Part shown: piece after piece, positions 41,996 to 50,776 of the stretch
How the letters are laid out: each line of letters starts with the position of its first letter
Numbering within the stretch: the stretch's first letter is position 1
Assembly (NCBI RefSeq): GCF_029688735.1
Contig: NZ_JARULD010000005.1
Span: forward strand, 1-64,000
Source of the DNA: Qipengyuania flavescens
GTDB lineage: Bacteria > Pseudomonadota > Alphaproteobacteria > Sphingomonadales > Sphingomonadaceae
Direction: 5' to 3'
Length of the DNA: 64,000 bases
Program-made: the position numbers and the translations under genes
Notes under the pieces: generated by a model
Seen by the model: the letters and a program-made list of their open reading frames with translations, nothing else
Told to the model about the DNA's origin: nothing
The model's database searches: none

Positions 41996-42116
41996 TTGAT
42001 TGTATGCAAGCGACACTATCGCAAAATTCGTTATTGATGGCGCGCAATATGTGCCCCCGAGACCGGCCATTGCGCGGAATCTCGACAAGGTTGCGGGCCT
42101 TCGCCATAGGCGCGCC

Positions 42117-43154
42117 ATGCTGTTCGATCTCGCGCGCCCCGCTCTCTTCCTGCTCGACCCGGAGCGCGCCCATCGGCTGACGATCCGGGCACTGGCAGCT
42201 ATGCCGAGCCGCGCTGCCGGCAGCAAGGGGCAGGAGAACGCGCTGGGCATTCGCGTTGCCGGGATCGACTTTCCCAATCCTCTCGGCATGGCAGCCGGCT
42301 TCGACAAGGATGCCGAAGTGCCCGACCAGCTGCTAGGGCTGGGTTTCGGGTTTACCGAGGTCGGATCGATCACTCCGCGCCCGCAAGCCGGCAATCCCAA
42401 ACCGCGCCTGTTCCGCCTGGTCGAGGACCGCGCGGTGATCAACCGGATGGGCTTCAACAATGCCGGGTCGGAGATCGCACGCAAGAGGCTCGAAGCCCGC
42501 CGAGGGCGATCCGGAATCGTCGGCATCAACGTCGGCGCGAACAAGGATAGTGAGGACCGCACGGCCGACTACGCCGATATGACCCGCATCATGGCCCCGC
42601 TGGCATCCTATCTGGCGGTCAACATTTCCAGCCCCAATACGCCCGGTCTGCGCGCGTTGCAGGACGAAGGCGCATTGAATGGCCTGCTCGATGCCGTGCT
42701 GGAGGCCCGGGGCGGCAAAGGCCCGCCGGTGTTCCTGAAAGTCGCGCCGGACCTCGAGCCTGCGGACATCGACGCGATCGCGCGCATCGCGATGGACAAG
42801 GGGCTCGGCGCACTAATCGTCTCCAATACGACCATCCGGCGCCCGGCGCTGCGGTCATCCGATGCGGCCGAAACGGGCGGCCTGTCCGGGCAGCCGCTGC
42901 GCGACCTCGCACAGCAGCGATTGCGTGACTTCCGCAAAGCCACGGGCGGCGTGCTTCCGCTGGTTGGAGTCGGCGGCATCGCGAGCGCCGAAGATGCTTG
43001 GGCGCGTATCCGCGCCGGGGCCAGCCTGGTGCAGCTCTACAGTGCGATGGTCTATGAAGGGCCGGGCCTGCCGCGGCGCATCCTTCGCGGCGTGGAGCGG
43101 CTGATGCAGCGCGACGGCTTCGCTTCGATTGCCGAAGCGGTCGGAAGCGAATAG
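42117..43154 (+). CDS. pyrD: quinone-dependent dihydroorotate dehydrogenase
   Basis: 345-residue class 2 DHODH, membrane-associated, oxidising dihydroorotate to orotate in pyrimidine synthesis. The amphipathic N-terminus MLFDLARPALFLLDPERAHR is the quinone-tunnel helix of class 2. FMN motifs: FPNPLGMAAGFDKDAEVPDQ, GSITPRPQAGNPKPRLFRL, INRMGFNNAG, LAVNISSPNTPGLRALQ (catalytic Ser region), VFLKVAPDLE and LVGVGGIASAEDAW. The start at 42117 is selected because upstream residues are not family-like. Confidence 0.93.
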   Translation: MLFDLARPALFLLDPERAHRLTIRALAAMPSRAAGSKGQENALGIRVAGIDFPNPLGMAAGFDKDAEVPDQLLGLGFGFTEVGSITPRPQAGNPKPRLFRLVEDRAVINRMGFNNAGSEIARKRLEARRGRSGIVGINVGANKDSEDRTADYADMTRIMAPLASYLAVNISSPNTPGLRALQDEGALNGLLDAVLEARGGKGPPVFLKVAPDLEPADIDAIARIAMDKGLGALIVSNTTIRRPALRSSDAAETGGLSGQPLRDLAQQRLRDFRKATGGVLPLVGVGGIASAEDAWARIRAGASLVQLYSAMVYEGPGLPRRILRGVERLMQRDGFASIAEAVGSE

Positions 43155-43165
43155 CAAGCGGCGGC

Positions 43166-44884
43166 ATGAACCGCCTCGTACTCGCTTCGCTCCTCGCGCT
43201 CCCGCTCGCCGGTTGCGCCACCTATCCCGCCGATTCCGCGCCTGACGATGGTGCAGCCGCTGCTTCGCCTGTCTGGGCGGTCAGCGCCGCCGATCCACGC
43301 GCGCAGGAGGCAGGCGAAGGCATCCTGCGCAAGGGCGGCAGCGCAACCGACGCAGCCATCGCCACCATGCTCGCACTCACTGTAGTTGAACCGCAAAGCT
43401 CCGGCATCGGGGGAGGCGGCTTCATGGTCCGTGGCACTGCCGATGGTGGCGTGACCAGTTACGACGGGCGCGAAACCGCTCCGTCCGGCGCAACGCCCGA
43501 GTGGTTTTTCGGCGAGGATGGCGAATTGCCGCCGTTCATCGAATCGGTCCGCAGCGGTCTCAGCGTCGGCGTGCCGGGCAATATCGCTTTGGCGGCGAAG
43601 GCGCATGCCGAACATGGGCGCTTGCCCTGGGCGGAGCTGTTCGAACCGGCGATCGCGTTGGCCCGCGACGGCTTCGAGATCAATCCGCGCATGCACAATT
43701 CGCTGACGAGCGCCAAGAACCGTGCGGCGTTCAGCGAGAGCGGCCGGGCGTTGTTCTACGATGCCGCCGGCGAGCCGCGGGCTGTCGGAACGCGGGTGGT
43801 GAACGAGCCGCTTGCCCGGACCTTCGAGGCGATTGCCGCAGGGGGCAGATCCGCGTTCTATTCCGGCGATCTCGCCGCGGAGATCGCCGCGACCGTCGCC
43901 GCGGACACGCCGCGAGCTGGCGCGATGACCGCCGCGGACGTCTCCACTTACGAAGCGAAAGAGCGCGACGCGCTGTGCGGCGATTATCGCGGATATCGCG
44001 TGTGCTCGATGGGCCCACCGACATCGGGCGGGATCGCCGTGCTGCAAATCCTCGGCCAGCTGGAGCGGTTCGACCTGACCGCGCTGGGTGCCGAAAATCC
44101 GGTCACCTGGCACCTCTTCCTCGAATCCCAGCGCCTCGCCTATGCCGACCGCGAGCTTTACGCGGCCGACAGCGATTTCGTATCCGTCCCGGTGCGCGGC
44201 CTCGTCGATCCGGACTACCTCGCAGCGCGCTCGTCGTTGATTTCCGCCGACAGCACCATGGGCGAAGTTACAGCGGGTACGCCGCCGGGCGCACCGCAGG
44301 CGCTTGGCGACGGCGACGAGCCCGAAGAGCAGGGCACCACGCACTTCGCGGTGGTCGACGATGCGGGGACCATGGTCAGCTATACCTCGACCGTCGAGGG
44401 GCCGTTCGGTTCGGGCCTGATGGTCGGCGGCTTCTTCCTCAATAACGAGCTCACCGATTTCAGTCGCGCGCCGGAGGTGGACGGGCAGCTGGTCGCCAAT
44501 CGCGTCGAACCGGGCAAGCGACCGCGCAGCTCGATGTCCCCCAGTCTCGTTTACGATCCCTCCGGCCAGCCCTTCATGGTGGTCGGCGCAGCGGGCGGGG
44601 GCACGATCCCGGTGCAAACCGCGCGCAGCATCATCGGGGCGATCGATTTCGGACTGGGCGCGGAAGAGGCGCTCGGCCTGCCGTTCCTGATGGCCTTCGG
44701 GGACCGTGTGCTGCTGGAAGAGGGCACTTGGCTCGAAGCACAGGCCGATGCCTTTCGCGCGCTGGGCCATGGCGACATCATGATCCGCGAGGCGCCGGTC
44801 AAGGCAGGCGCAATCCTGCGCGGAGCCAGCGGTTGGAATGCCGCCCGCGATCCGCGGCTCGAAGGCCAGCTGGAAACGCCGTGA
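43166..44884 (+). CDS. ggt: gamma-glutamyltransferase lipoprotein
   Basis: 572-residue periplasmic N-terminal-nucleophile hydrolase acting on glutathione and gamma-glutamyl amides. The lipoprotein-type signal is LALPLAGCATYP. Family motifs: DPRAQEAGEGILRKGGSATD, VVEPQSSGIGGGGFMVRG, and the autoprocessing site at EEQGTTHFAVVDDAGTMVSY, where the Thr of GTTHF becomes the nucleophile. Further, ERPRSSMSPSLVY-type residues (KRPRSSMSPSLVYD) bind substrate and AAGGGTIPVQ is conserved. It lies 11 bp after pyrD. Confidence 0.9.
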   Translation: MNRLVLASLLALPLAGCATYPADSAPDDGAAAASPVWAVSAADPRAQEAGEGILRKGGSATDAAIATMLALTVVEPQSSGIGGGGFMVRGTADGGVTSYDGRETAPSGATPEWFFGEDGELPPFIESVRSGLSVGVPGNIALAAKAHAEHGRLPWAELFEPAIALARDGFEINPRMHNSLTSAKNRAAFSESGRALFYDAAGEPRAVGTRVVNEPLARTFEAIAAGGRSAFYSGDLAAEIAATVAADTPRAGAMTAADVSTYEAKERDALCGDYRGYRVCSMGPPTSGGIAVLQILGQLERFDLTALGAENPVTWHLFLESQRLAYADRELYAADSDFVSVPVRGLVDPDYLAARSSLISADSTMGEVTAGTPPGAPQALGDGDEPEEQGTTHFAVVDDAGTMVSYTSTVEGPFGSGLMVGGFFLNNELTDFSRAPEVDGQLVANRVEPGKRPRSSMSPSLVYDPSGQPFMVVGAAGGGTIPVQTARSIIGAIDFGLGAEEALGLPFLMAFGDRVLLEEGTWLEAQADAFRALGHGDIMIREAPVKAGAILRGASGWNAARDPRLEGQLETP

Positions 44885-44973
44885 TCGCGCCGCCGCTTGC
44901 CGTGACGATGCCGGACGCTTAAGCCCCGCGCTCAACGGGGCGCAGACCCTTCACTACTTCGAGGAGCGGAGCC

Positions 44974-46776
44974 GTGCTGGCCGACATCGATACAGCGAAC
45001 AATCTCGTCGAGCTTTTCCTGAAGCGCGCCGACGAAAAGGGCGACAGCGCTTTCCTCGGCGCCAAGATCGACGGAAGCTGGCAGACGATCAGCTGGGCCG
45101 AAGCCGCCAACCGGGTCTGCCTGCTGGCCGAGAACCTGCGTGCGCTTGGATTGCGCGATGGGGACCGGGTGTGTCTCGTCTCCGAAAACCGCCCCGAATG
45201 GTGCATTGCCGATCTCGCGATCATGGCGGCGGGCTGCATCACCGTGCCGACCTACGTAACCAATACCGAACGCGATCACGTTCACATCCTCGACAATTCG
45301 GGCGCAAAGGCAGTCATCGTCTCGACTGAGAAGCTGCTACGCCCCCTGCATGGCGCGCTGCAGGCGTCCGGTGTCGCCGAACACGTCATCGGCATCGAGG
45401 ACCTCCACCGCCAGCAATCGGGCAGTTTCGAATTCCATACCTGGGCGAAGATGACTGCCGGAGATGCTGCAGCCGCACGCAAGGCCGTCGAGGAGCGGGT
45501 CGCGTCGATCGGTCGCGGCGACACCGCCTGCATCATCTACACCAGCGGCACGGGCGGCGCCCCGCGCGGGGTCAAGCAGCATCACGGTGCGATCCTGTGC
45601 AATGCGGCCGGGGCGGCGGAAATCCTGAGCGAGGATTTCGGCATCGACGACGACGAGCGTTTCCTCTCCTTCCTGCCGCTCAGCCATGCCTATGAGCACA
45701 CGGGCGGCCAGTACCTGCCGATCGGTGTCGGCGCGCAGATCTATTATGCGGAAGGGCTGGAAAAGCTCGCCAGCAATATCGAGGAAACCAGGCCGACCAT
45801 CATGGTCGTCGTCCCGCGCCTGTTCGAAGTGCTGCGGACGCGCATCATGAAGCAAGTCCAGAAGCAGGGCGGGCTGGCCGAGAAACTGATGAACACCGCG
45901 TTGGAAGTCGGCGAGCGGCGCGCCGAAGGGCGCAGGCAATTCGGCGACGGCGCGAAGGATTTCGTGGTCGGCAAGCTTCTGAAACCAAAGATCCGCCAGC
46001 GGTTCGGCGGACGGGTGAAGGCGATGGTGTCGGGTGGCGCGCCGCTCAATCCCGAAGTCGGCGTATTCTTCGAATCGATGGGTCTCACCATGCTGCAGGG
46101 CTACGGCCAGACCGAGGCCGGGCCGGTGATCAGTTGCAATCGCCCCGCTGCCGGCATCAAGATGGACACGGTCGGCCCGCCGATGCGCGGCGTCGACATC
46201 AAGATCGCCGAGGATGGCGAGATCCTCTGCCGCGGCGAGCTCGTGATGCACGGCTACTGGCAAAACCAGGGCGAGACCGAGCGCACGATCAGGGACGGCT
46301 GGCTGCATACCGGCGACATCGGCCATCTCGACGACAAGGGCCGGATCGTCATCACCGATCGCAAGAAGGACATGATCGTCAACGACAAGGGCGACAATAT
46401 CGCCCCGCAGAAGGTCGAGGGCATGCTGACCCTCCAGCCCGAGATCGGCCAGGCCATGGTCGCGGGCGACAAGCGGCCTTACATCGTCGGCCTGATCGTG
46501 CCCGATCCCGAATGGCAATTGGAATGGTGCCAGGCGCAGGGCAAGAAGTTCGACTGCAAACAGCTGCAGGACCTGCCCGAATTCAAGGCCGCCGTTCGCG
46601 CCGCAGTCGACCGGGTGAACAAGGACCTGTCGGTGACCGAGAAGGTCCGCCAGTTCGCCATCGCCGACGAGCCCTTCACCATCGAGAACGAGGAAATGAC
46701 CCCCTCGATGAAAATCCGCCGCCACAAGATCAAGGAACGCTACGGCGAGCGCCTTGACGGGTTGTATCGGGGTTAG
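44974..46776 (+). CDS. AMP-dependent synthetase / long-chain acyl-CoA ligase
   Basis: 600-residue adenylate-forming enzyme, probably activating long-chain fatty acids. The P-loop-like motif is IIYTSGTGGAPRGVKQHH (with GTG in place of the usual GTT). Then FLPLSHAYEHTGG, the A5 motif LQGYGQTEAGPVIS, the A7/A8 region LHTGDIGHLDDKGRIVITDR KKDMI, and the catalytic Lys region near EEMTPSMKIRRHKIKERY. It starts with GTG at 44974 preceded by GAGGAGCGGAG. Substrate length is inferred from overall similarity to FadD15-like ligases. Confidence 0.88.
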   Translation: MLADIDTANNLVELFLKRADEKGDSAFLGAKIDGSWQTISWAEAANRVCLLAENLRALGLRDGDRVCLVSENRPEWCIADLAIMAAGCITVPTYVTNTERDHVHILDNSGAKAVIVSTEKLLRPLHGALQASGVAEHVIGIEDLHRQQSGSFEFHTWAKMTAGDAAAARKAVEERVASIGRGDTACIIYTSGTGGAPRGVKQHHGAILCNAAGAAEILSEDFGIDDDERFLSFLPLSHAYEHTGGQYLPIGVGAQIYYAEGLEKLASNIEETRPTIMVVVPRLFEVLRTRIMKQVQKQGGLAEKLMNTALEVGERRAEGRRQFGDGAKDFVVGKLLKPKIRQRFGGRVKAMVSGGAPLNPEVGVFFESMGLTMLQGYGQTEAGPVISCNRPAAGIKMDTVGPPMRGVDIKIAEDGEILCRGELVMHGYWQNQGETERTIRDGWLHTGDIGHLDDKGRIVITDRKKDMIVNDKGDNIAPQKVEGMLTLQPEIGQAMVAGDKRPYIVGLIVPDPEWQLEWCQAQGKKFDCKQLQDLPEFKAAVRAAVDRVNKDLSVTEKVRQFAIADEPFTIENEEMTPSMKIRRHKIKERYGERLDGLYRG

Positions 46777-47282
46777 ATTTCACCCCGTTTGCAAGCAGCA
46801 TGGATTTGCCCGAACTGGACGACCATGAAATGATGTACTGTACATAGCCTATTTAGAAGTTCGCGCATTTCCGCTCGCTCGTAACGTTTGACTCCCATGT
46901 CTTTCCGCTCACCGCTGAGATAGGTGAAAAGCCGAAAGTCTGCTGCCGGCCCAGCGATTGTCATCACTCCGTGAGCAAGCCAAAGTCTATGTTCGTCGTG
47001 GAGGTGCCGCCAATCGTCAAGTTTAGCCGCAGCGACTTTTGAATGCCCTGCGAACTCGTGTGTCGTGAATGCCGACGATAGCGCTCTCATACGAGCGGCA
47101 TGCCCGGGATGCACACCTTCCGGGTCAAGTGAGACCTTCGCGTCACGCATAGCTTCGAGACAATTTGCGACCGCAAGCTCGCCCATGGCGAAAAAATTCA
47201 GACATTCCGCTCGCCAAAAAGATGGTAGCGGATCGAAAGTCTCGAAGTCGGTTGGCTCTTCGGCGAGCCGAATCGCGGTCAT
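46773..47282 (-). CDS. hypothetical protein
   Basis: 169-residue soluble protein with TAIRLAEEPTDFETFDPLPS, FFAMGELAVANCLEAMRDAK, a central DDWRHLHDEHRLWLAHGVMT segment rich in His, and LNRLCTVHHFMVVQFGQIHA at the end. The sequence is more AT-rich than its neighbours. No family is recognised. The gene overlaps the convergent acyl-CoA ligase by 4 bp at its 3' end and lies 19 bp after the next unknown gene. Confidence 0.5.
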   Translation of the reverse strand: MTAIRLAEEPTDFETFDPLPSFWRAECLNFFAMGELAVANCLEAMRDAKVSLDPEGVHPGHAARMRALSSAFTTHEFAGHSKVAAAKLDDWRHLHDEHRLWLAHGVMTIAGPAADFRLFTYLSGERKDMGVKRYERAEMRELLNRLCTVHHFMVVQFGQIHAACKRGEI

Positions 47283-47301
47283 CTGGAAAACGTCGGCATA
47301 T

Positions 47302-47829
47302 CTAAGCCGCCGCTTCCTCGATGAATTCCGGGTAAAAACTCGGCGCGCGGTCGCTCCAACCCGGGGCGGTAGCGGCGGCCTCACTCAGGCTTTGCAGCAG
47401 CATCTTGCGGCGCTCCGGACGGATATGCGGCAGGGCGGCGGCGGCGCAGAAGGCGCTCGGCAGCCAGGGCCGCGCTTCGGCGGAGATCAGGCGTTCGTAG
47501 AGGAAGCGGAAGGCGGAAAAGCTGTCGATCCGCTCCTGCGCCAGGTCGAAGGCGGCCACGCGGGTCAGCTTGCCGACGAAGGGTTCGATCGCATCGAAGC
47601 CCGACGCCACCGGGATCGACTGGCGCAGCGCCTTCAGCTCCTGATAGGCGACATACTGGCTGCGGATCGCGGCATTCTCCACCGCATCGCGGCCCCAGAT
47701 GCGAAACGCATCGCAGCGCCCCAGCCCGATATCGAGGCTGCGACGGATGTAGCGCTGCTCGGCGGCGGTGAAGCCGGCGAACTCGCGCATTTCGGCGATG
47801 GTCAGCGAAGCGGTATTGGTAACGGCCAT
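47302..47829 (-). CDS. hypothetical protein with CtrA-like site upstream
   Basis: 175-residue helical cytoplasmic protein (SLTIAEMREFAGFTAAEQRY, IRRSLDIGLGRCDAFRIWGR, VASGFDAIEPFVGKLTRVAA, RLISAEARPWLPSAFCAAAA). ATG 47829 is preferred to the upstream 47880, because the first 17 residues are weak. A GTTAACCAT-type sequence lies 40 bp upstream on its strand. The function is unknown. Confidence 0.5.
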   Translation of the reverse strand: MAVTNTASLTIAEMREFAGFTAAEQRYIRRSLDIGLGRCDAFRIWGRDAVENAAIRSQYVAYQELKALRQSIPVASGFDAIEPFVGKLTRVAAFDLAQERIDSFSAFRFLYERLISAEARPWLPSAFCAAAALPHIRPERRKMLLQSLSEAAATAPGWSDRAPSFYPEFIEEAAA

Positions 47830-47869
47830 GATCGGTGCCCCCGTTGTGTCAGGGCGAATGTCACCGAAG

Positions 47870-47878
47870 ATGGTTAAC
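47870..47878 (-). promoter_or_regulatory. CtrA-like half site
   Basis: On the minus strand this reads GTTAACCAT, the CtrA half site, 41-49 bases upstream of the unknown gene at 47829. A degenerate second TTAC-type half lies six bases upstream of it. It is the second such motif in the window (compare 12421-12428). Confidence 0.3.
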
Positions 47879-47893
47879 AAGCGGTAAGCGGGA

Positions 47894-48868
47894 TTAAATT
47901 AGTCCAGCAAGCGGGCTGCTCGGATCGGCATATTTGCGCGTCGCCATACGGCCGGAGAGGTAGGCATCGCGGCCTGCCTCGACCGCGAGTTTCATCGCGC
48001 GGGCCATGCGGATGGGGTCTTTCGCCTCCGCGATGGCGGTGTTCATCAGCACTCCGTCGCAGCCAAGCTCCATGGCGACTGCGGCGTCCGAGGCCGTGCC
48101 GACGCCGGCATCGACCAGTACGGGCACGCTTGCGCCTTCCTTGATCAGGCGGATGGTCACGCGGTTCTGGATGCCGAGGCCGGAGCCGATCGGCGCGCCC
48201 AGCGGCATGACCGCGACAGCGCCTGCATCTTCCAGCTGTTTCGCGGCGATGGGATCGTCGACGCAATAGACCATCGGGAGGAAGCCCTCCTTGGCGAGCG
48301 TCTCGGTAGCCGTCAGCGTCTCGCGCATGTCGGGATAGAGCGTGCGCGCCTCGCCCAGAACCTCCAGCTTGACGAGGTCCCAGCCGCCCGCCTCGCGTGC
48401 CAGCCGGAGCGTGCGGATTGCATCGTCGGCCGTGAAGCAGCCCGCAGTGTTCGGCAGGTAGGTGATCTTCTTAGGGTCGATATAGTCGGTCAGCATCGGC
48501 GCCTTGGGGTCGCTGACATTCACGCGCCGCACCGCGACCGTGACGATTTCGGCTCCACTCGCTTCCAGGGCGGCGGCGTTCTGCTCGAAATCCTTGTATT
48601 TGCCCGTGCCGACGATGAGGCGGCTTTTGAAAGTGCGCCCGGCCACGCTCCACGTGTCGTCGTCACCTTGCCCGCCGCCGACGAAATGGACGATCTCCAG
48701 CGTATCGCCTTCGCTTAGCGCATGACTGCCCAGCTCGCTGCGCGGGGCAATCGTGCCATTGTGCTCGACCGCGACCTTCTCGGGCGCAAGGTCGAGTTCG
48801 CGGACCAGCTCGGCGATGGTGGTGGCGGAGGTGCGGCGGCTTTCGCCGTTGACGGTAAGGGCAATCAT
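47894..48868 (-). CDS. thiG: ThiS-ThiG fusion: sulfur carrier and thiazole synthase
   Basis: 324 residues in two parts. Residues 1-65 form a ThiS-like beta-grasp domain ([58 protein letters not shown]) that carries GGG internally instead of a free C-terminal GG. Residues 75-324 form the ThiG barrel: [97 protein letters not shown] and [14 protein letters not shown]. Catalytic Lys is in VKLEV. Fused forms exist in some alphaproteobacteria. Confidence 0.9.
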   Translation of the reverse strand: MIALTVNGESRRTSATTIAELVRELDLAPEKVAVEHNGTIAPRSELGSHALSEGDTLEIVHFVGGGQGDDDTWSVAGRTFKSRLIVGTGKYKDFEQNAAALEASGAEIVTVAVRRVNVSDPKAPMLTDYIDPKKITYLPNTAGCFTADDAIRTLRLAREAGGWDLVKLEVLGEARTLYPDMRETLTATETLAKEGFLPMVYCVDDPIAAKQLEDAGAVAVMPLGAPIGSGLGIQNRVTIRLIKEGASVPVLVDAGVGTASDAAVAMELGCDGVLMNTAIAEAKDPIRMARAMKLAVEAGRDAYLSGRMATRKYADPSSPLAGLI

Positions 48869-48878
48869 GCCGCCCGAC

Positions 48879-49283
48879 TTAGTCGCCGCAACGCTCCTTG
48901 CAAGCGCTGGAATGCACATGGCGCAGGTTGAGGATATGCCCCAGTGAGACGAGCGCGACGCCGATGATTGTCAGGATCGCCTCCTTGTAGCCATGCGGAA
49001 CGGCCAGCGCTGCACCCATGAAGGTGAGGCCGGTCATCGCAATCACGAAGGGCGCAGCCATCCGGTGACGCAATGCTCCCCAGCCGATCGCTACGCCCGC
49101 GATCAGCGTGGCGAGCAACAGGCCGTAACGGTGGATGTCGGGCGACAGGAAGAATTCCCCGCCGATGCCCAGACCGGATACGATGACGATCGAAAGCAGG
49201 CAGTGCAGCGCGCAGGCCCCGGACAGGAAGATGCCAACACGGTCAAGCCGGCGTCGAATCGGAAGGGTGGCGCGCTCGAACAT
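48879..49283 (-). CDS. MerC domain membrane protein
   Basis: 134-residue four-helix membrane protein of the MerC family ([44 protein letters not shown] cysteine, [19 protein letters not shown]) with a Cys/His-containing tail [16 protein letters not shown]. MerC proteins move Hg(II) or, in chromosomal cases, are linked to zinc limitation. No mer operon is present. The 21-bp palindrome just upstream (49297-49317) suggests metal-dependent control by a Fur-family protein. Confidence 0.75.
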   Translation of the reverse strand: MFERATLPIRRRLDRVGIFLSGACALHCLLSIVIVSGLGIGGEFFLSPDIHRYGLLLATLIAGVAIGWGALRHRMAAPFVIAMTGLTFMGAALAVPHGYKEAILTIIGVALVSLGHILNLRHVHSSACKERCGD

Positions 49284-49296
49284 TGCGATTTGCCAC

Positions 49297-49317
49297 TTAT
49301 GTGACGATGTAACATAA
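49297..49317. promoter_or_regulatory. Zur/Fur-like palindrome upstream of merC gene
   Basis: TTATGT (49297-49302) and ACATAA (49312-49317) are a perfect inverted repeat in a 21-bp imperfect palindrome, TTATGTGACGATGTAACAT-type, 14-34 bases before the start. It resembles alphaproteobacterial Zur boxes in its arms (ATGTTAT/ATAACAT-like), though the spacer differs. Assignment to Zur is inference. Confidence 0.4.
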
Positions 49318-49426
49318 TTCAAGCGGAACCGCGCGCCAAAGCGATAGCCGGTGCTTTCATAGCGAGCGACAGCGGTTGCCCGCTTTGCACTTGCGAAAGC
49401 TCGGAGGTCGCAGCACATGGGCGCGC

Positions 49427-50452
49427 ATGACGGCAGATACCGAATCCCTGCGCCCGCGGGCTATTGCGATATGGCTCCTCGTCGTGGCAGTGCTGGTCGT
49501 ACTGATGGTGTCGGTCGGCGGAATCACGCGGCTGACCGAGAGCGGGCTCTCGATCACCCAGTGGAAGCCGATCAGCGGGGCGATCCCGCCACTGAACGAG
49601 GCGGCATGGCGGGCCGAGTTCGACCTCTACAAGGCGACCGGGGAATACAAGAACGTAACCGGCCCGGCGGGCATGGACCTCGCCGCCTTCAAGTTCATCT
49701 ATTTCTGGGAGTGGTTTCACCGCCAGCTCGGCCGCGTAATCGGGCTGGTCTACGCGCTTCCGCTGGTGTGGTTCTGGGTGCGCGGTGCTATTCCGCAGGG
49801 CTACAAATGGCGGCTGGTCGCATTGCTCGCGCTGGGCGGCCTGCAGGGTGTCTTCGGCTGGTTCATGGTGCGGAGCGGCCTTGCCGGGACGATGACCGAC
49901 GTCAGCCATTTCTGGCTGTCGATCCATCTGCTCACCGCGCTGTTCACCCTCGGCGGCCTGATCTGGACGGCGCTGGACCTGCTGCGGCTGAAGGCGAGCG
50001 GCGCACCGCCCGCCCGCTGGACCAGAACCGCGAGTTGGGTCGGCCTCATCCTCTTCATTCAGCTTTTGCTCGGTGCATGGGTGGCGGGGCTCAATGCCGG
50101 GCTGGCAAGCGACACATGGCCGCTGATGCAGGATCGCTTGGTGCCGGAGTACGATACAGGCAAAGGTTTCTTCTACGCGTTGACCCATGACCCCTATCTG
50201 CTCCACTTCCTGCATCGCTGGTGGGCCTGGGTCGCCGTGGCCGCGCTCGTTATCATGGCGCGCAAGGTGAAACCGGTGCAGCGGCAGGCTTCGATTGCGA
50301 TCCACGCAGCGTTCGGAACGCAGATCCTGCTCGGCATCGCAACCGTGATGACAGGGGTCGCCTTGTGGATTGCTGTCGCGCACCAGGTGGTGGGGGCGCT
50401 CCTCGTAGCGGCATTTGCATGGGGCGCGCACGTGTTGGGCCGGGAGCGATGA
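49427..50452 (+). CDS. ctaA: heme A synthase (COX15/CtaA family)
   Basis: 341-residue membrane protein converting heme O to heme A for aa3-type oxidases. Eight transmembrane helices with the family motifs GGITRLTESGLSITQWKPIS, FWEWFHRQLGRVIGLVYALP (heme-ligand His), SHFWLSIHLLTALFTLGGLI, LLGAWVAGLNAGLASDTWPL, HFLHRWWAWV and VAHQVVGALL. Start at 49427. It overlaps cutA by 4 bp. Confidence 0.92.
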   Translation: MTADTESLRPRAIAIWLLVVAVLVVLMVSVGGITRLTESGLSITQWKPISGAIPPLNEAAWRAEFDLYKATGEYKNVTGPAGMDLAAFKFIYFWEWFHRQLGRVIGLVYALPLVWFWVRGAIPQGYKWRLVALLALGGLQGVFGWFMVRSGLAGTMTDVSHFWLSIHLLTALFTLGGLIWTALDLLRLKASGAPPARWTRTASWVGLILFIQLLLGAWVAGLNAGLASDTWPLMQDRLVPEYDTGKGFFYALTHDPYLLHFLHRWWAWVAVAALVIMARKVKPVQRQASIAIHAAFGTQILLGIATVMTGVALWIAVAHQVVGALLVAAFAWGAHVLGRER

Positions 50453-50772
50453 CGGCGCTGATCTATTGCTCCTTTCCGGATCAGGAAACGGCAGCAAAGA
50501 TCGGGGCGACCTTGCTCGACGAAGAGCTGATCGGTTGTATCAATATTGGTGGGCCGATCCACTCTCTCTTCGCTTGGGACGGCGAGCGTGGGGAGGGAAC
50601 GGAAGTTCCGGCCCTGCTCAAAACTCACGCCCGGTTGCTCGACTCTGCAATCGCACGCCTTGAAAGCTTGCACCCCTACGATGCCCCGGCAATAGTGGGC
50701 TGGAATTGCGATGCGGCTGGCGCGGCGACGCAGGCGTGGCTTGATGGGGTCGGCCCGGCTTTGGGGGGATAG
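50449..50772 (+). CDS. cutA: CutA1-type divalent ion tolerance protein
   Basis: 107-residue ferredoxin-like trimer-forming protein of the CutA1 family. It starts MTALIYCSFPDQETAAKIGA, has LLDEELIGCINIGGPIHSLF AWDGE and the conserved C-terminal LESLHPYDAPAIVGWNCDAA. It is coupled to ctaA by an ATGA overlap. CutA1 was linked to copper tolerance in E. coli; a role near heme-copper assembly genes is plausible but unproven. Confidence 0.88.
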   Translation: MTALIYCSFPDQETAAKIGATLLDEELIGCINIGGPIHSLFAWDGERGEGTEVPALLKTHARLLDSAIARLESLHPYDAPAIVGWNCDAAGAATQAWLDGVGPALGG

Positions 50773-50776
50773 GAAG

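Noticed and set aside
43052-44935. 627-codon frame antisense to gamma-glutamyltransferase
   Set aside because: The sense gene carries all family motifs; the antisense product is composition-driven.
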